Assembly: GCA_043773745.1 (NCBI GenBank) | Contig: JAYVEV010000129.1 | Coordinates: 1 to 64,000 of the forward strand | DNA length: 64,000 bases | Reading direction: 5' to 3' | DNA from: UKL13-2 sp043773745 | GTDB lineage: Bacteria > Pseudomonadota > Gammaproteobacteria > Burkholderiales > Usitatibacteraceae | In this document: positions 54,519-63,776 of the stretch, piece by piece | Numbering within the stretch: the stretch's first letter is position 1 | Layout of the letters: each line of letters starts with the position of its first letter | Translations under genes and position numbers: made by a program | The notes under the pieces: generated by a model | Databases searched by the model: none | The model's input: the letters and a program-made list of their open reading frames with translations, nothing else | What the model was told of the DNA's origin: nothing

Positions 54519-55619
54519 TTACAGCCGCGCTGAAATAATTCCGCCACCAAGACAAACCTCTCCCTTGTAGAGCACGGCCGATTGCCCTGGCGTCACGGCC
54601 CACTGCGGATGTTCGAAATGGAGCTTGAACGATTGCCCCTTTTCGGCCGCAAATGAGCAAGCTGCGTCCGCCTGCCGGTAACGTGTTTTTGCGCCGAGTT
54701 GGTTATCCTCCATTGCTTCACCAGCAACCGATGCGGGGCCAGCAATCCATGAGGCATCATCAGCGCTTAAGCCTTGATTAAGCAAATGTTGGTCATCGTG
54801 ACCTTGCACGACGATGAGTTCGTTCGATTCAATATTTTTGTCCGCCACAAACCAGGGCGTTCCTTCACCATTCTTGGTGCCGCCAATTCCCAGCCCCTGG
54901 CGCTGGCCTATGGTGTAGTACATCAATCCCTGATGTTGACCAATGCGTTGCCCATCTGGTGTCACCATATCGCCTGGTTTGCGTGGAAGATAGCGCTCCA
55001 GAAATTCACGAAAGGGTCTTTCGCCGATAAAACAAATTCCGGTAGAGTCTTTCTTGGCGTGGTTTGGTAGCCCTGCCTCTGCTGCCAGAGTGCGCACCAC
55101 CGACTTTTGTAAATGTCCTACCGGGAACATCGCTTTTGAAAGCTGTGCCTGGCTCAAGCGATGCAGAAAATAGCTTTGGTCTTTACCGGCGTCCAGTCCC
55201 CGCAGCAACTCAAATGTCCCGTTAGTTTCACGCACGCGCGCATAGTGTCCGGTGGCAATTTTCTCTGCTCCCAGCTTGATGGCGTGATCTAAAAATGCCT
55301 TGAATTTAATTTCGGCATTGCAGAGCACGTCAGGATTGGGGGTGCGACCGGCAGAATATTCACGCAGGAACTCGGTAAACACCCGATCTTTATATTCGGC
55401 CGCAAAATTGACCGCTTCAAAATCAATGCCGATTACGTCGGCAGCAGCGGCTGCGTCAATAAAGTCTTGGCGAGTGGAGCAATATTCACCGTTATCATCG
55501 TCTTCCCAGTTTTTCATGAAAAGGCCAATAACTTCATAGCCTTGCTGCTTGAGAAGCAAAGCGGAGACGGCGGAATCTACACCGCCTGAAAGACCTACTA
55601 CGACGCGATTGTTCGACAT
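54519..55619 (-). CDS. mnmA: tRNA 2-thiouridylase MnmA
   Basis: 366 residues. It thiolates U34 of tRNA Lys, Glu and Gln. The PP-loop SGGVDSAVSALLL opens the protein, and the catalytic cysteines lie in NPDVLCNAEIKF and STGICFIGERPF. Two residues following the C-terminal barrel match the family. It sits beside the purB-GST block, a common betaproteobacterial order. Confidence 0.95.
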   Translation of the reverse strand: MSNNRVVVGLSGGVDSAVSALLLKQQGYEVIGLFMKNWEDDDNGEYCSTRQDFIDAAAAADVIGIDFEAVNFAAEYKDRVFTEFLREYSAGRTPNPDVLCNAEIKFKAFLDHAIKLGAEKIATGHYARVRETNGTFELLRGLDAGKDQSYFLHRLSQAQLSKAMFPVGHLQKSVVRTLAAEAGLPNHAKKDSTGICFIGERPFREFLERYLPRKPGDMVTPDGQRIGQHQGLMYYTIGQRQGLGIGGTKNGEGTPWFVADKNIESNELIVVQGHDDQHLLNQGLSADDASWIAGPASVAGEAMEDNQLGAKTRYRQADAACSFAAEKGQSFKLHFEHPQWAVTPGQSAVLYKGEVCLGGGIISARL

Positions 55620-55661
55620 ATGCCGGATGATTATGGAACTAAAGAATGCAGCAAATAAAAA

Positions 55662-55679
55662 GCGGGGCCGAAGCCCCGC
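55662..55679 (-). terminator. Intrinsic terminator of the Ala/Pro repeat gene
   Basis: GCGGGGC and GCCCCGC pair around CGAA. On the minus strand a run TTTTTA follows, so it ends the transcript of the gene at 55707-56108. Confidence 0.85.
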
Positions 55680-55706
55680 CTTTGTTCAGCTTGAAAACGA
55701 CCAGAA

Positions 55707-56108
55707 TTACTTAGCTGGTGCGTCTTTTTTAGCTTTGGCAGCAGCAGCTTTTTCAGCTTTTGCTTTCATTGCGGCTTCTTTCTTTTCTTTGCGAGCAGCA
55801 GCTTTTTCTTCTTTGGTCATTCCTTTTTTGCCTTCGGCTTTAGCAGGAGCAGCTACAGCTGGTGTTGCTGGCTTAGCTGGTGTAGCAGCTACAGCCGGTG
55901 TTGCTGGCTTAGCTGGTGTAGCAGCAACGGCAGGGGTAGCTGCAGTGGCTGGTGTAGCGGCAACTGCTGGCGTTGCTGCTTTAGCTGGTGTGGCAGCAAC
56001 TGCGGGTGCAGCAGCTGGGGCTGGAGCAGCTGCTTTAGTAGCTTGGGCAGATGCGTTTAATGCAGCAGCTGCAATCAATGCAACAACAACGGTAGAGATG
56101 GATTTCAT
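55707..56108 (-). CDS. Secreted Ala/Pro-rich repeat protein with Lys-rich tail
   Basis: 133 residues. Signal peptide ending near ASAQA, then a low-complexity domain of repeats PAVAATPAKPAT, then a charged Lys/Glu/Ala helix (KEEKAAARKEKKEAAM). It resembles histone-H1-like tails but is exported. No catalytic motif. The start codon is preceded by AGGAA. Function unknown; a role in envelope or nucleic-acid binding is only a guess. Confidence 0.7.
   Translation of the reverse strand: MKSISTVVVALIAAAALNASAQATKAAAPAPAAAPAVAATPAKAATPAVAATPATAATPAVAATPAKPATPAVAATPAKPATPAVAAPAKAEGKKGMTKEEKAAARKEKKEAAMKAKAEKAAAAKAKKDAPAK
55861..56004. repeat. Tandem 36-nt repeat (eight 18-nt half units)
   Basis: Eight 18-base half units that alternate GGTGTTGCTGGCTTAGCT and GGTGTAGCAGCTACAGCC, with point variation. 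They encode the PAVAATPA(K/T) repeats. Copy number is likely to vary between strains. Confidence 0.85.
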
Positions 56109-56263
56109 GAGTATTTCCTATGAGAGTGAGTGAGTTAGCTAGTTAATCATTCCAGACAGATTATCGCCTGTCAGAGGGCATAACGCGCGTGAGTATAGTC
56201 GGTTGACACGGTTTTGGGAACCATTTTGGGTAAAAAGTCATCATTTAGTTTTGCCTAAGCTAT

Positions 56264-56845
56264 TCAGTTTGAAGCCTTTTTTACTTTTCTTGCCCTCATT
56301 ATTTCTGTGCCTGGCGGCGCTTTTCGCCACTCTCCAGGCGCAATATCGTCAAGGCGCCATTTACCGATAGCCACGCGAATTAGGCGAAGCGTTGGGAAAC
56401 CGATACGGGCAGTCATCCGACGTATCTGCCGGTTTTTACCCTCTTGAATGGCGATTTCAAGCCAGTTTGTGGGGATTTCCTTGCGAAACCGCACCGGCGG
56501 ATCACGTGGCCACAGCGTTTCGGGGGTACTCAGGAGCTGGGCATGGGCGGGTTGTGCAATAAAGTCACCTAAATCAATACCCTGCCTAAGCGGCTTTAGA
56601 TTTTCATCGGTCGGAGTGCCTTCTACTTCAACCCAATAGGTTTTAGTTAGTTTATAGCGGGGATCGGCAATCCGCGCTTGTAACACACCATCATCGGTCA
56701 AGAGCAACAGGCCTTCGCTGTCCGTATCAAGTCGGCCGGCAGCATAAACATCGGGAATATTGATGTAATTTTTCAGCGTTGGTTTATCCCCGGAAGGGCT
56801 GAATTGGCAAATTACACCGTAAGGCTTGTTGAATAAAATGAGCAT
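56264..56845 (-). CDS. rluE: 23S rRNA pseudouridine synthase RluE
   Basis: 193 residues. It makes pseudouridine 2457 in 23S rRNA. The catalytic Asp is in AAGRLDTDSEGLLLLT (near residue 40). The motif GKNRQIRRMTARIGFPTLRL is typical of the RsuA/RluB/E/F family. No S4 domain is present, as expected for RluE. Confidence 0.92.
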   Translation of the reverse strand: MLILFNKPYGVICQFSPSGDKPTLKNYINIPDVYAAGRLDTDSEGLLLLTDDGVLQARIADPRYKLTKTYWVEVEGTPTDENLKPLRQGIDLGDFIAQPAHAQLLSTPETLWPRDPPVRFRKEIPTNWLEIAIQEGKNRQIRRMTARIGFPTLRLIRVAIGKWRLDDIAPGEWRKAPPGTEIMRARKVKKASN

Positions 56846-56894
56846 CGAGGCCTAAAGGAAGCATTGTGACCGAATGATAGCTCAGAAAAGAAAA

Positions 56895-56920
56895 ACCCCC
56901 GCGACTTGCGTTGCGGGGGT
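56895..56920 (-). terminator. Intrinsic terminator of the second csp gene
   Basis: ACCCCCGC and GCGGGGGT pair over eight bases with a 10-base loop, with a T-run on the minus strand (AAAAA on the left). It ends the csp transcript. Confidence 0.8.
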
Positions 56921-56962
56921 TTTATATTTTGTGCAGCTAACAGCTACTTAAATTTTAAAGCA

Positions 56963-57166
56963 TTAAGCGTTTTTGATGGCTGACGCTTGCTTGCCTTTAG
57001 GTCCTTGGGTCACTTCAAACGCGACTTTTTGGCCTTCTTTAAGGGTTTTAAAACCATTCATATCGATCGCCGAAAAGTGCGCAAACAAATCTTCGCTACC
57101 ATCATCGGGAGTGATAAAACCAAAACCCTTAGCATCGTTAAACCATTTGACTGTACCAGTTGCCAT
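56963..57166 (-). CDS. Cold-shock domain protein (CspA family), second copy
   Basis: 67 residues from MATGTVKWFN at 57166 with AAGGA upstream. RNP1 (KGFGFI) and RNP2 (DLFAHF) are intact. Compared with the copy at 47206 the changes lie mainly around PDD and the C-terminus. The long leader upstream may be a temperature-sensing region, but no cold box was confirmed. Confidence 0.94.
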   Translation of the reverse strand: MATGTVKWFNDAKGFGFITPDDGSEDLFAHFSAIDMNGFKTLKEGQKVAFEVTQGPKGKQASAIKNA

Positions 57167-57417
57167 TGCTGTTGCTTCCTTAAAATGAAATCGGGTTGGA
57201 GTGCCCGGGATCGTTTTGCTATCAAGGCCCGCAACCGCTTTAATGCAAATGCAGTCAACCATGAAGCTAAACTCCAAACTGCCTTTTACCGGCAAAATTG
57301 AGCGAAGTCAACAGCTTGGCGCGATTTTTCAAGCCCACTGTTGCATGAATGCAAATATTCCCCAAAAATGGCTTATCAGACAGCTAAGAATTGTTCTCAA
57401 GATAGTGAAGTATTGCA

Positions 57418-57445
57418 CTTGAAATCGGCTTACTGTTATCCATAT
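57418..57445 (+). promoter_or_regulatory. Heat-shock (sigma-32) promoter candidate for clpS-clpA
   Basis: CTTGAAA at 57418-57424, a 14-base spacer and TCCATATTA from 57439. The first box is perfect and the second fairly close to CCCCATnTA. It fits heat-shock control of the Clp adaptor and unfoldase. I see nothing else in the 360-base gap 57167-57526 except a TTGCAT-GA-ATGCAA palindrome near 57342. Confidence 0.6.
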
Positions 57446-57526
57446 TATTAGCTACACTGATTTTTGAGATTTAATTTGCTTTCGACGATTATCGGCGTAT
57501 TTTTGCCAAGCACCCATAAGTAAGGT

Positions 57527-57853
57527 ATGGCTACTAAACAACCAAACAAACCGGGCTCTGACGGGGATACCGTTCTGAAAGAGAAGCCGAACCAGACCAA
57601 ACCACCGCCGATGTGGCAGGTAGTCATGTACAACGACGATTACACGCCGATGGAATTTGTGATTGATGTCCTGGAGCAGCTTTTTGGTCACACCTATGAA
57701 CGTGCAACCCAAATAATGCTCAAAGTACATACAGAAGGACGCGGGGTATGCGGCATTTTTCCACGCGATGTGGCAACGATGAAAGTTGAGCAGGTTGGCG
57801 ATTACGCCAAAAAACATGAGCATCCGTTGCATTGCGGAATGGAAGAAATTTGA
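57527..57853 (+). CDS. clpS: ATP-dependent Clp protease adaptor ClpS
   Basis: 108 residues. The adaptor core is PPMWQVVMYNDDYTPMEFVI and HPLHCGMEE, carrying the N-degron-binding Asp/Asn and His. It delivers N-end-rule substrates to ClpA. The clpA gene follows in the same direction after 114 bases. Confidence 0.96.
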   Translation: MATKQPNKPGSDGDTVLKEKPNQTKPPPMWQVVMYNDDYTPMEFVIDVLEQLFGHTYERATQIMLKVHTEGRGVCGIFPRDVATMKVEQVGDYAKKHEHPLHCGMEEI

Positions 57854-57967
57854 ATCTTGATGAATGCTGTCGTCGTATAAAGATTTATAACGTTGCTCAG
57901 TTTCCAGTTTCAGTTAATACGGCGGATGTGCATGAGCACATTCACGGAAGGTAAAGAAAGGTAAAAC

Positions 57968-60235
57968 ATGATTGCCCAAGAACTCGAAGTTAGCCTGCAT
58001 ATGGCCTTTGTTGAGGCGCGGCAAAAACGCCACGAGTTCATCACGGTAGAGCATTTATTGCTTGCCCTACTCGAAAACCCATCTGCTCAGGAAGTGTTGA
58101 AAGCCTGCGCGGCCAAAGTGGATGATTTAAAAAAAGCACTGGCTGAATTTATCGAGCAGCACACTCCGATCGTGGCCGGTGACGGGGAAGTAAACACCCA
58201 GCCAACTTTGGGCTTTCAGCGGGTTATCCAGCGCGCTATATTGCACGTGCAATCATCTGGGAAAAAAGAAGTTACTGGTGCCAATGTGCTGGTCGCCATT
58301 TATGGTGAAAAAGATTCACATGCGGTTTATTTTCTGCACCAACAAGGTGTTTCACGCCTGGATGTGGTTAACTTTATTTCGCACGGTATTTCCAAGATAT
58401 CACCGCAGGGACCTGCGAAAACAGAGACCGATGGCGAGGCTGCAGAAGGTGAGCAATCCGGCGGCGCCTTGGAAAGCTATACACAATATTTAAACCAGCA
58501 GGCCATTGATGGCAAAATCGATCCGCTGATTGGTCGCGATCATGAAGTCGAGCGGGTGATTCAAATTCTATGCCGCCGTCGTAAAAACAATCCATTGTTG
58601 GTGGGTGAAGCGGGTGTTGGAAAAACAGCTATTGCGGAAGGTTTGGCGAAACGAATCGTCGATGGACAAGTGCCAGAAATTCTTGCTAAATCGCAGGTGT
58701 ATTCACTTGATATGGGTTCACTGCTGGCAGGAACCAAATATCGCGGTGATTTTGAGCAGCGCCTAAAGGCTGTTTTGAAGCAACTCACCGAAAACCCGAA
58801 TGCGATTTTGTTTATTGATGAGATTCACACCCTGATTGGTGCCGGCTCTGCGTCTGGGGGCACCCTGGACGCTTCAAATTTATTGAAGCCTGCTTTATCG
58901 TCGGGTCAATTGAAATGCATTGGCGCTACTACTTACACCGAATACCGCAGCATCTTTGAGAAGGACGCCGCGCTATCCCGTCGCTTTCAAAAGATTGATG
59001 TGACCGAGCCGTCCATTGCAGAAACGGTAGAAATTCTCAAAGGATTAAAATCACGTTTTGAATCACATCACAACGTAAAATATACCGCTGTTGCATTGAC
59101 TACCGCAGCCGAACTCGCCGCCAAATATATCAACGATCGCCATTTGCCTGACAAAGCCATTGACGTGATTGATGAGGCCGGTGCGGCTCAGCGCGTGGCG
59201 CCAAAATCAAAGCAGAAAAAAACCATCGGCAAGCCCGAGATTGAAGAAATTGTCGCCAAGATTGCGCGGATCCCCGCGCGCAGTGTTTCAAGCGATGACC
59301 GCAATCAGTTGAAAACCCTGGAACGCGATTTGAAGTCTGTTGTCTTTGGTCAGGATAAGGCGATTGAAGCGCTGACAACTTCAATCAAAATGGCTCGCTC
59401 GGGGCTTGGCAGCCCCACCAAACCCATCGGCTCATTTTTGTTCTCTGGCCCGACAGGTGTTGGCAAAACTGAAGTGGCCAAACAGCTGGCGTTTATCCTT
59501 GGCACGGAGCTGATTCGCTTTGATATGTCTGAATATATGGAGCGCCATGCTGTTTCACGTTTGATTGGCGCGCCTCCCGGCTATGTAGGCTTTGATCAGG
59601 GCGGACTCATGACGGAGGCGATTACCAAGCACCCGTATTCTGTGCTGCTGCTAGATGAAATCGAGAAGGCGCATCCAGATATTTACAACGTGCTCCTGCA
59701 AGTGATGGATCATGGCACGCTCACTGACAACAATGGTCGCAAAGCGGACTTCCGTAATGTGGTGATTGTGATGACGACTAACGCTGGTGCGGCGGAGTTA
59801 TCAAAAATCAATATAGGTTTCACCAACGACAAAAAAGCCGGTGATGAAATGGCGGAAATAAAGCGCATGTTCACACCGGAATTCCGCAATCGTCTGGATG
59901 CCACTATTTCATTCGCGCCACTGGATGAGAAAATTATCCTGCAGGTGGTAGATAAATTCCTCATGCAATTGGAAGCCCAATTGACTGAGAAAAAAGTGGA
60001 AGTTACGTTCACCGAAGAGCTGAAAAAATACTTGGCTAAAAACGGGTTTGATCCGCTGATGGGCGCGCGTCCCATGGCGCGGCTGATTCAGGACACTATT
60101 CGCCGCGCATTGGCTGATGAATTACTGTTTGGAAAACTGGCTAACGGCGGCAGAGTGACCATTGATATTGATGCAGATAACAAAGTGAAGCTCGATATCA
60201 GTGAGGAAAAGGAAGCAGTAACACAAGAATCTTAG
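57968..60235 (+). CDS. clpA: ATP-dependent Clp protease ATP-binding subunit ClpA
   Basis: 755 residues with two AAA+ domains. Walker A motifs: GEAGVGKTAIAEGLA (first) and GPTGVGKTEVAKQL (second), with Walker B segments in LFIDEIHT and LLLDEIEK. The N-domain binds ClpS. It unfolds proteins and feeds them to ClpP. The terminator at 60258 ends the unit. Confidence 0.97.
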   Translation: MIAQELEVSLHMAFVEARQKRHEFITVEHLLLALLENPSAQEVLKACAAKVDDLKKALAEFIEQHTPIVAGDGEVNTQPTLGFQRVIQRAILHVQSSGKKEVTGANVLVAIYGEKDSHAVYFLHQQGVSRLDVVNFISHGISKISPQGPAKTETDGEAAEGEQSGGALESYTQYLNQQAIDGKIDPLIGRDHEVERVIQILCRRRKNNPLLVGEAGVGKTAIAEGLAKRIVDGQVPEILAKSQVYSLDMGSLLAGTKYRGDFEQRLKAVLKQLTENPNAILFIDEIHTLIGAGSASGGTLDASNLLKPALSSGQLKCIGATTYTEYRSIFEKDAALSRRFQKIDVTEPSIAETVEILKGLKSRFESHHNVKYTAVALTTAAELAAKYINDRHLPDKAIDVIDEAGAAQRVAPKSKQKKTIGKPEIEEIVAKIARIPARSVSSDDRNQLKTLERDLKSVVFGQDKAIEALTTSIKMARSGLGSPTKPIGSFLFSGPTGVGKTEVAKQLAFILGTELIRFDMSEYMERHAVSRLIGAPPGYVGFDQGGLMTEAITKHPYSVLLLDEIEKAHPDIYNVLLQVMDHGTLTDNNGRKADFRNVVIVMTTNAGAAELSKINIGFTNDKKAGDEMAEIKRMFTPEFRNRLDATISFAPLDEKIILQVVDKFLMQLEAQLTEKKVEVTFTEELKKYLAKNGFDPLMGARPMARLIQDTIRRALADELLFGKLANGGRVTIDIDADNKVKLDISEEKEAVTQES

Positions 60236-60257
60236 TCGTAGATTTGTAACAACGATT

Positions 60258-60288
60258 AATGGGGCCTTTGTATGGGCCCCATTTTTTT
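60258..60288 (+). terminator. Intrinsic terminator of clpS-clpA
   Basis: ATGGGGCC and GGCCCCAT form an 8-bp stem with an 8-base loop, followed by seven T. Strong. Confidence 0.9.
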
Positions 60289-60431
60289 GGGGCACAAAAT
60301 AGGGGTGCGCTAAAGGCGATAAGGCAAAATTAACCTCTGGAATTTATTGGCAGTATTTTTCGACATGAGCTATCCTGATCTTAGCTATTAGTAACAGGAG
60401 TTTGCATAGCCAAAATAAAAAGGAGAGTCAG

Positions 60432-60803
60432 ATGAAAACATCGATTTTTTTAGCGGCGACCATATCGGTACTGAGCATCATGGAACTAAGCGCACAGGTC
60501 CCCACTCAGCCCCAGGCGGCGACGGTGCCACGGCCACCTCCGACATTTGCCGCCCCTAATTTGACCCCTGTGGGCGCGCGTGCGCTGGCGGCCAATTGCT
60601 CTGCATGCCATGGCACCAATGGCAATAGCGCAGGTGGTGCGGTTGCCGGGCTTGCCGGCATGAACAAAGATTATTTGGTTGGTCAAATGAAGCTCTTCAA
60701 AGAGGGCAAGCGTGAGGCAACCCTGATGCACCAGATTGCAAAGGGCTACAGCGACGCAGAGATTTCTGCCATGGCGGACTTTTTCGCTGCGCAAAAAAAA
60801 TAG
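60432..60803 (+). CDS. fccA: Small c-type cytochrome, partner of the flavocytochrome below
   Basis: 123 residues, start behind AGGAGA. Signal peptide ending near LSAQ. Heme-binding motif CSACHG near residue 56, with a Met ligand candidate in TLMHQIAKGY. The gene sits 57 bases before the flavoprotein subunit, as in flavocytochrome c sulfide dehydrogenase pairs. It would accept electrons from the flavin. Confidence 0.82.
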   Translation: MKTSIFLAATISVLSIMELSAQVPTQPQAATVPRPPPTFAAPNLTPVGARALAANCSACHGTNGNSAGGAVAGLAGMNKDYLVGQMKLFKEGKREATLMHQIAKGYSDAEISAMADFFAAQKK

Positions 60804-60860
60804 CGGATGAGTCATTTCGCGCAAATGCAAAGCCAACTCAAAAGAATTGAGGAGAATGCA

Positions 60861-62132
60861 ATGAATATGAATCGCAGAACCTTTTTGAAGTCAACAAGTG
60901 CGGCTAGTGCCGTTGCTGTTTCTGCCCTGTCAGGTTGCGCCACTATTGGCAACAGCGGGCCAAAAGTCGTGATTGTGGGTGGCGGTTACGGCGGCGCCAC
61001 AGCAGCCAAATATATCAAAATGTGGGGGCCCCACATTGATGTCACGCTGATTGAGCGTGATACCGAGTTTGTTTCCTGCCCGCTTTCAAATCTTGTCCTA
61101 GGCGGTTCGCGGACAATGAAGGATATAACGCTGAGCTACGAGATATTGCAAAAAAAATACGGCGTAAAAATGATGCGCGGCGAAGCTATCGCAGTGGATG
61201 CAGAGAAAAAAAATGTACGTTTGGCCAGCGGCGACTCGATTCCGTTTGACCGTATAATCCTTTCGCCTGGCGTCGATTTTATGTATGACATGGTGCCTGG
61301 TCTCAACAATGCTGATGCGCAAGCCAAAGTGCTTCATGCCTGGAAAGCAGGTTCGCAAACATTGGTGTTGCGCAAGCAGCTTGAGACCATGCGCGATGGG
61401 GGTGTATTCGCCATATCCATTCCTGAGACACCGTTTCGTTGTCCCCCGGGGCCGTATGAGCGCGCTTGCCAGGTCGCCAGCTATTTTAAGCAGCAAAAAC
61501 CGAAATCGAAGGTGCTGATTCTGGACGCGAACATGGATATCGTTTCCAAGCCGGGCCTGTTCAAAAAAGCATTTGCAGAAATGTATTCTGGCATCATTGA
61601 GTATCGTGGTTCTTCAAAACTGGTTGATGTCGATACACGTACCATGACGGCCAAACTAGAATTTGATGATGTTAAAGCAGACGTACTGAATGTACTGCCG
61701 CCCATGAAAGCGGGTGGTATTGCTAACCCGTTTATCACCGTCAATAAAAGCTGGTGCGAGGTTAACTGGCTTACTTACGAGTCAAAAAATATCCCTGGCG
61801 TGCATTTGCTGGGTGATGCATTGCAAATAGCACCACTCATGCCGAAGTCTGGTCACATGGCAAATGCCCAAGGCAAAGCCTGTGCAGCGGCGGTTGTCGC
61901 TTTGCTCACCGGCGAACAACCCAATGCCAGCCCTACACTGACTAATACCTGCTACAGCTTTGTCTCAGCAGAAAAAGTTGTGCATGTGGCCTCTGTTCAC
62001 AAATACGATACGCAAGATAAAACCATGAAAACAGTGCCGGGATCGGGCGGCGTGTCGTCAGCCGCAAATGAGCTGGAAGCGCAGTATGCGATGACGTGGG
62101 CAAAAAACATTTGGGCAGATGCGCTGAGCTAG
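60861..62132 (+). CDS. fccB: Flavocytochrome c sulfide dehydrogenase, flavin subunit
   Basis: 423 residues, start at 60861 with GGAG six bases upstream. Tat signal NRRTFLKS. The FAD motif GGGYGGATAA follows; VSCPLSNLVLGG contains the Cys that covalently binds FAD, and FRCPPGPYERAC holds the redox disulfide partner. It oxidises sulfide to sulfur and passes electrons to the cytochrome. No other sox genes are in the window. Confidence 0.9.
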   Translation: MNMNRRTFLKSTSAASAVAVSALSGCATIGNSGPKVVIVGGGYGGATAAKYIKMWGPHIDVTLIERDTEFVSCPLSNLVLGGSRTMKDITLSYEILQKKYGVKMMRGEAIAVDAEKKNVRLASGDSIPFDRIILSPGVDFMYDMVPGLNNADAQAKVLHAWKAGSQTLVLRKQLETMRDGGVFAISIPETPFRCPPGPYERACQVASYFKQQKPKSKVLILDANMDIVSKPGLFKKAFAEMYSGIIEYRGSSKLVDVDTRTMTAKLEFDDVKADVLNVLPPMKAGGIANPFITVNKSWCEVNWLTYESKNIPGVHLLGDALQIAPLMPKSGHMANAQGKACAAAVVALLTGEQPNASPTLTNTCYSFVSAEKVVHVASVHKYDTQDKTMKTVPGSGGVSSAANELEAQYAMTWAKNIWADALS

Positions 62133-62138
62133 GTGGCG

Positions 62139-62774
62139 CTAGAATTTTTGTTTATATACAGCACGATTGCTGTACGCGGGTTTGTCCGTTGTTTGCGGTG
62201 AACCCGCCAGCCATTCTGGCCTAAATATATCGTTGGTTATTGAAGTTAAAACATGGTCGCGCCAAGCGCCGTCAATAAATAAATAGTCCTTGGCAAAGCC
62301 TTCAATGGAGAAGCCAAGCTTGGTGAGTAGGTTGCCGCTCCGTACATTTTCCGGACGATAGTTCGCGCCGATTCGATGCAATTTTTGTTCAGCAAACATA
62401 TAGCGGATAGCAGCTTGCAGGGCTTCGCGCATGATGCCTTTGTCCTCAAAGCGGTGATCAAGCTGGTAACCTAACATACACGAGCAAAACGGCCCGCGGA
62501 AAACTTGCGAGAAACCAACTGTGCCGATCAAAGATGAGGGATTGTCTTTGCGCCACAACCAAAGGCGTACCGCACTTCCAGTTTCGAATGCCTCGTGCAT
62601 GGCTGCAATTTGTGCGGCCCAATAGTCTTCTGTATAAAATCCCTCGGATACTGGTGGTGCCCACGGCGAAAAATGAGCGCAATTGTGCTCGAGAAATTGC
62701 GGTGCCTGCTGCGCCTGATCGAGCTGTGGCAGAGCCAAGATCAGGCGCTCAGTTTCGAGCTTGAGTTCTGGCAT
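62139..62774 (-). CDS. GNAT acetyltransferase (RimJ/RimL like)
   Basis: 211 residues from MPELKLETERLIL at 62774; an upstream start would overlap the next gene. The GNAT core is seen in LGYQLDHRFEDKGIMREAL (acetyl-CoA region) and NVRSGNLLTKLGF. RimJ/RimL acetylate ribosomal protein N-termini, but many relatives act on small molecules. Substrate unknown. Confidence 0.85.
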   Translation of the reverse strand: MPELKLETERLILALPQLDQAQQAPQFLEHNCAHFSPWAPPVSEGFYTEDYWAAQIAAMHEAFETGSAVRLWLWRKDNPSSLIGTVGFSQVFRGPFCSCMLGYQLDHRFEDKGIMREALQAAIRYMFAEQKLHRIGANYRPENVRSGNLLTKLGFSIEGFAKDYLFIDGAWRDHVLTSITNDIFRPEWLAGSPQTTDKPAYSNRAVYKQKF

Positions 62775-62796
62775 GTTATGGGTTGTGGCGCGCGAG

Positions 62797-63132
62797 TTAA
62801 TCCGTCTCACGAATAAAACGAACGTGCTCAATCAGGTCATCTTTTACGCGATAAATTACCACCGCGTGATTCATGGTTGGTATGCGGCCGGTGATCCGTT
62901 CCTCATCAATCACATAGCTACCGATGCGGGTACGGTTGATTATTTCGCAGTGAAGATCAGGTGAATTTTTGAATAGTGTTTCGTAGCGCGGCAGCATTTC
63001 TGCGTGTCCGGTCAACAAACGATTTCCTGCGCCGTCCTCGATGATGCAGTCAGGTGTGTAGCAAGCTATGAAGCGTGCCACATCACCGGTGTTATAGGCT
63101 TCCAACTGTTCCTGGACTGGGTCGTTTGCCAT
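62797..63132 (-). CDS. SnoaL/NTF2-like protein
   Basis: 111 residues from 63132. The NTF2-like fold is shown by EQLEAYNTGDVARFIACYTPD and a C-terminal strand set ending VRFIRETD. Such proteins may be isomerases, dehydratases or inactive. The gene is seven bases after slmA and 22 before the GNAT gene, so they form one transcript. Confidence 0.8.
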   Translation of the reverse strand: MANDPVQEQLEAYNTGDVARFIACYTPDCIIEDGAGNRLLTGHAEMLPRYETLFKNSPDLHCEIINRTRIGSYVIDEERITGRIPTMNHAVVIYRVKDDLIEHVRFIRETD

Positions 63133-63139
63133 GACCTTA

Positions 63140-63727
63140 TTAACCCGCAAATACTGGCCACTGCGCGGCCCACATTTCATTCGGCGTACGTTTGAAACCG
63201 GATTTAGCAAATTGATGCCAGCGTCCAACGATAAAGGCCATCAAGGCATTGGCAAAAGCGTTGGGGTCCAGCGTGCTATGCAACGCCCCCGAAGTGGCCG
63301 CCAGGCGGGCACTTTGGCGCAATGAGGCCTCGAGCCGATCATGTAACTGATTCATTCGCGCTTGCAATCGCTCGTCTTCATTGACCAGTGCATCGCCAAT
63401 CAGCACCCTCGTCATGCCAATATTTTTCTGCGCGAAATTCAGCAGCATGGCGACGATCGACTCAACCTGCTTCATGCCATCGTCTTTCATGGTTTCGTCA
63501 GTTTGAATTTTATTTACCAGCGAAAACACAGTCTCTTCGATGAATTCAATCAACCCTTCAAACATCTGAGCCTTGCTGGCGAAATGGCGGTACAGCGCCG
63601 CCTCGGAAACATCGAGTTTCGACGCCAGCAGGGCTGTGGTGATTTTCTCGCCTTTGGGTTGTTCCAGCATTTCTGCCAGCATATGTAGAATTGCGCGCCG
63701 ACGCTCACCCGGCTCTCGTTTGGCCAT
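63140..63727 (-). CDS. slmA: Nucleoid occlusion factor SlmA
   Basis: 195 residues, TetR fold. The helix-turn-helix reads LDVSEAALYRHFASKAQMFEG and the C-terminal part has NEDERLQARMNQ and FKRTPNEMW. SlmA binds GTGAGTACTCAC-like sites and blocks FtsZ assembly over the nucleoid. It is the head of a short operon with the SnoaL-like and GNAT genes. Confidence 0.92.
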   Translation of the reverse strand: MAKREPGERRRAILHMLAEMLEQPKGEKITTALLASKLDVSEAALYRHFASKAQMFEGLIEFIEETVFSLVNKIQTDETMKDDGMKQVESIVAMLLNFAQKNIGMTRVLIGDALVNEDERLQARMNQLHDRLEASLRQSARLAATSGALHSTLDPNAFANALMAFIVGRWHQFAKSGFKRTPNEMWAAQWPVFAG

Positions 63728-63776
63728 GTTTTTCTCCCGCTTTTAAAAATATCTGATCGTTTTTACCTAATATGGC

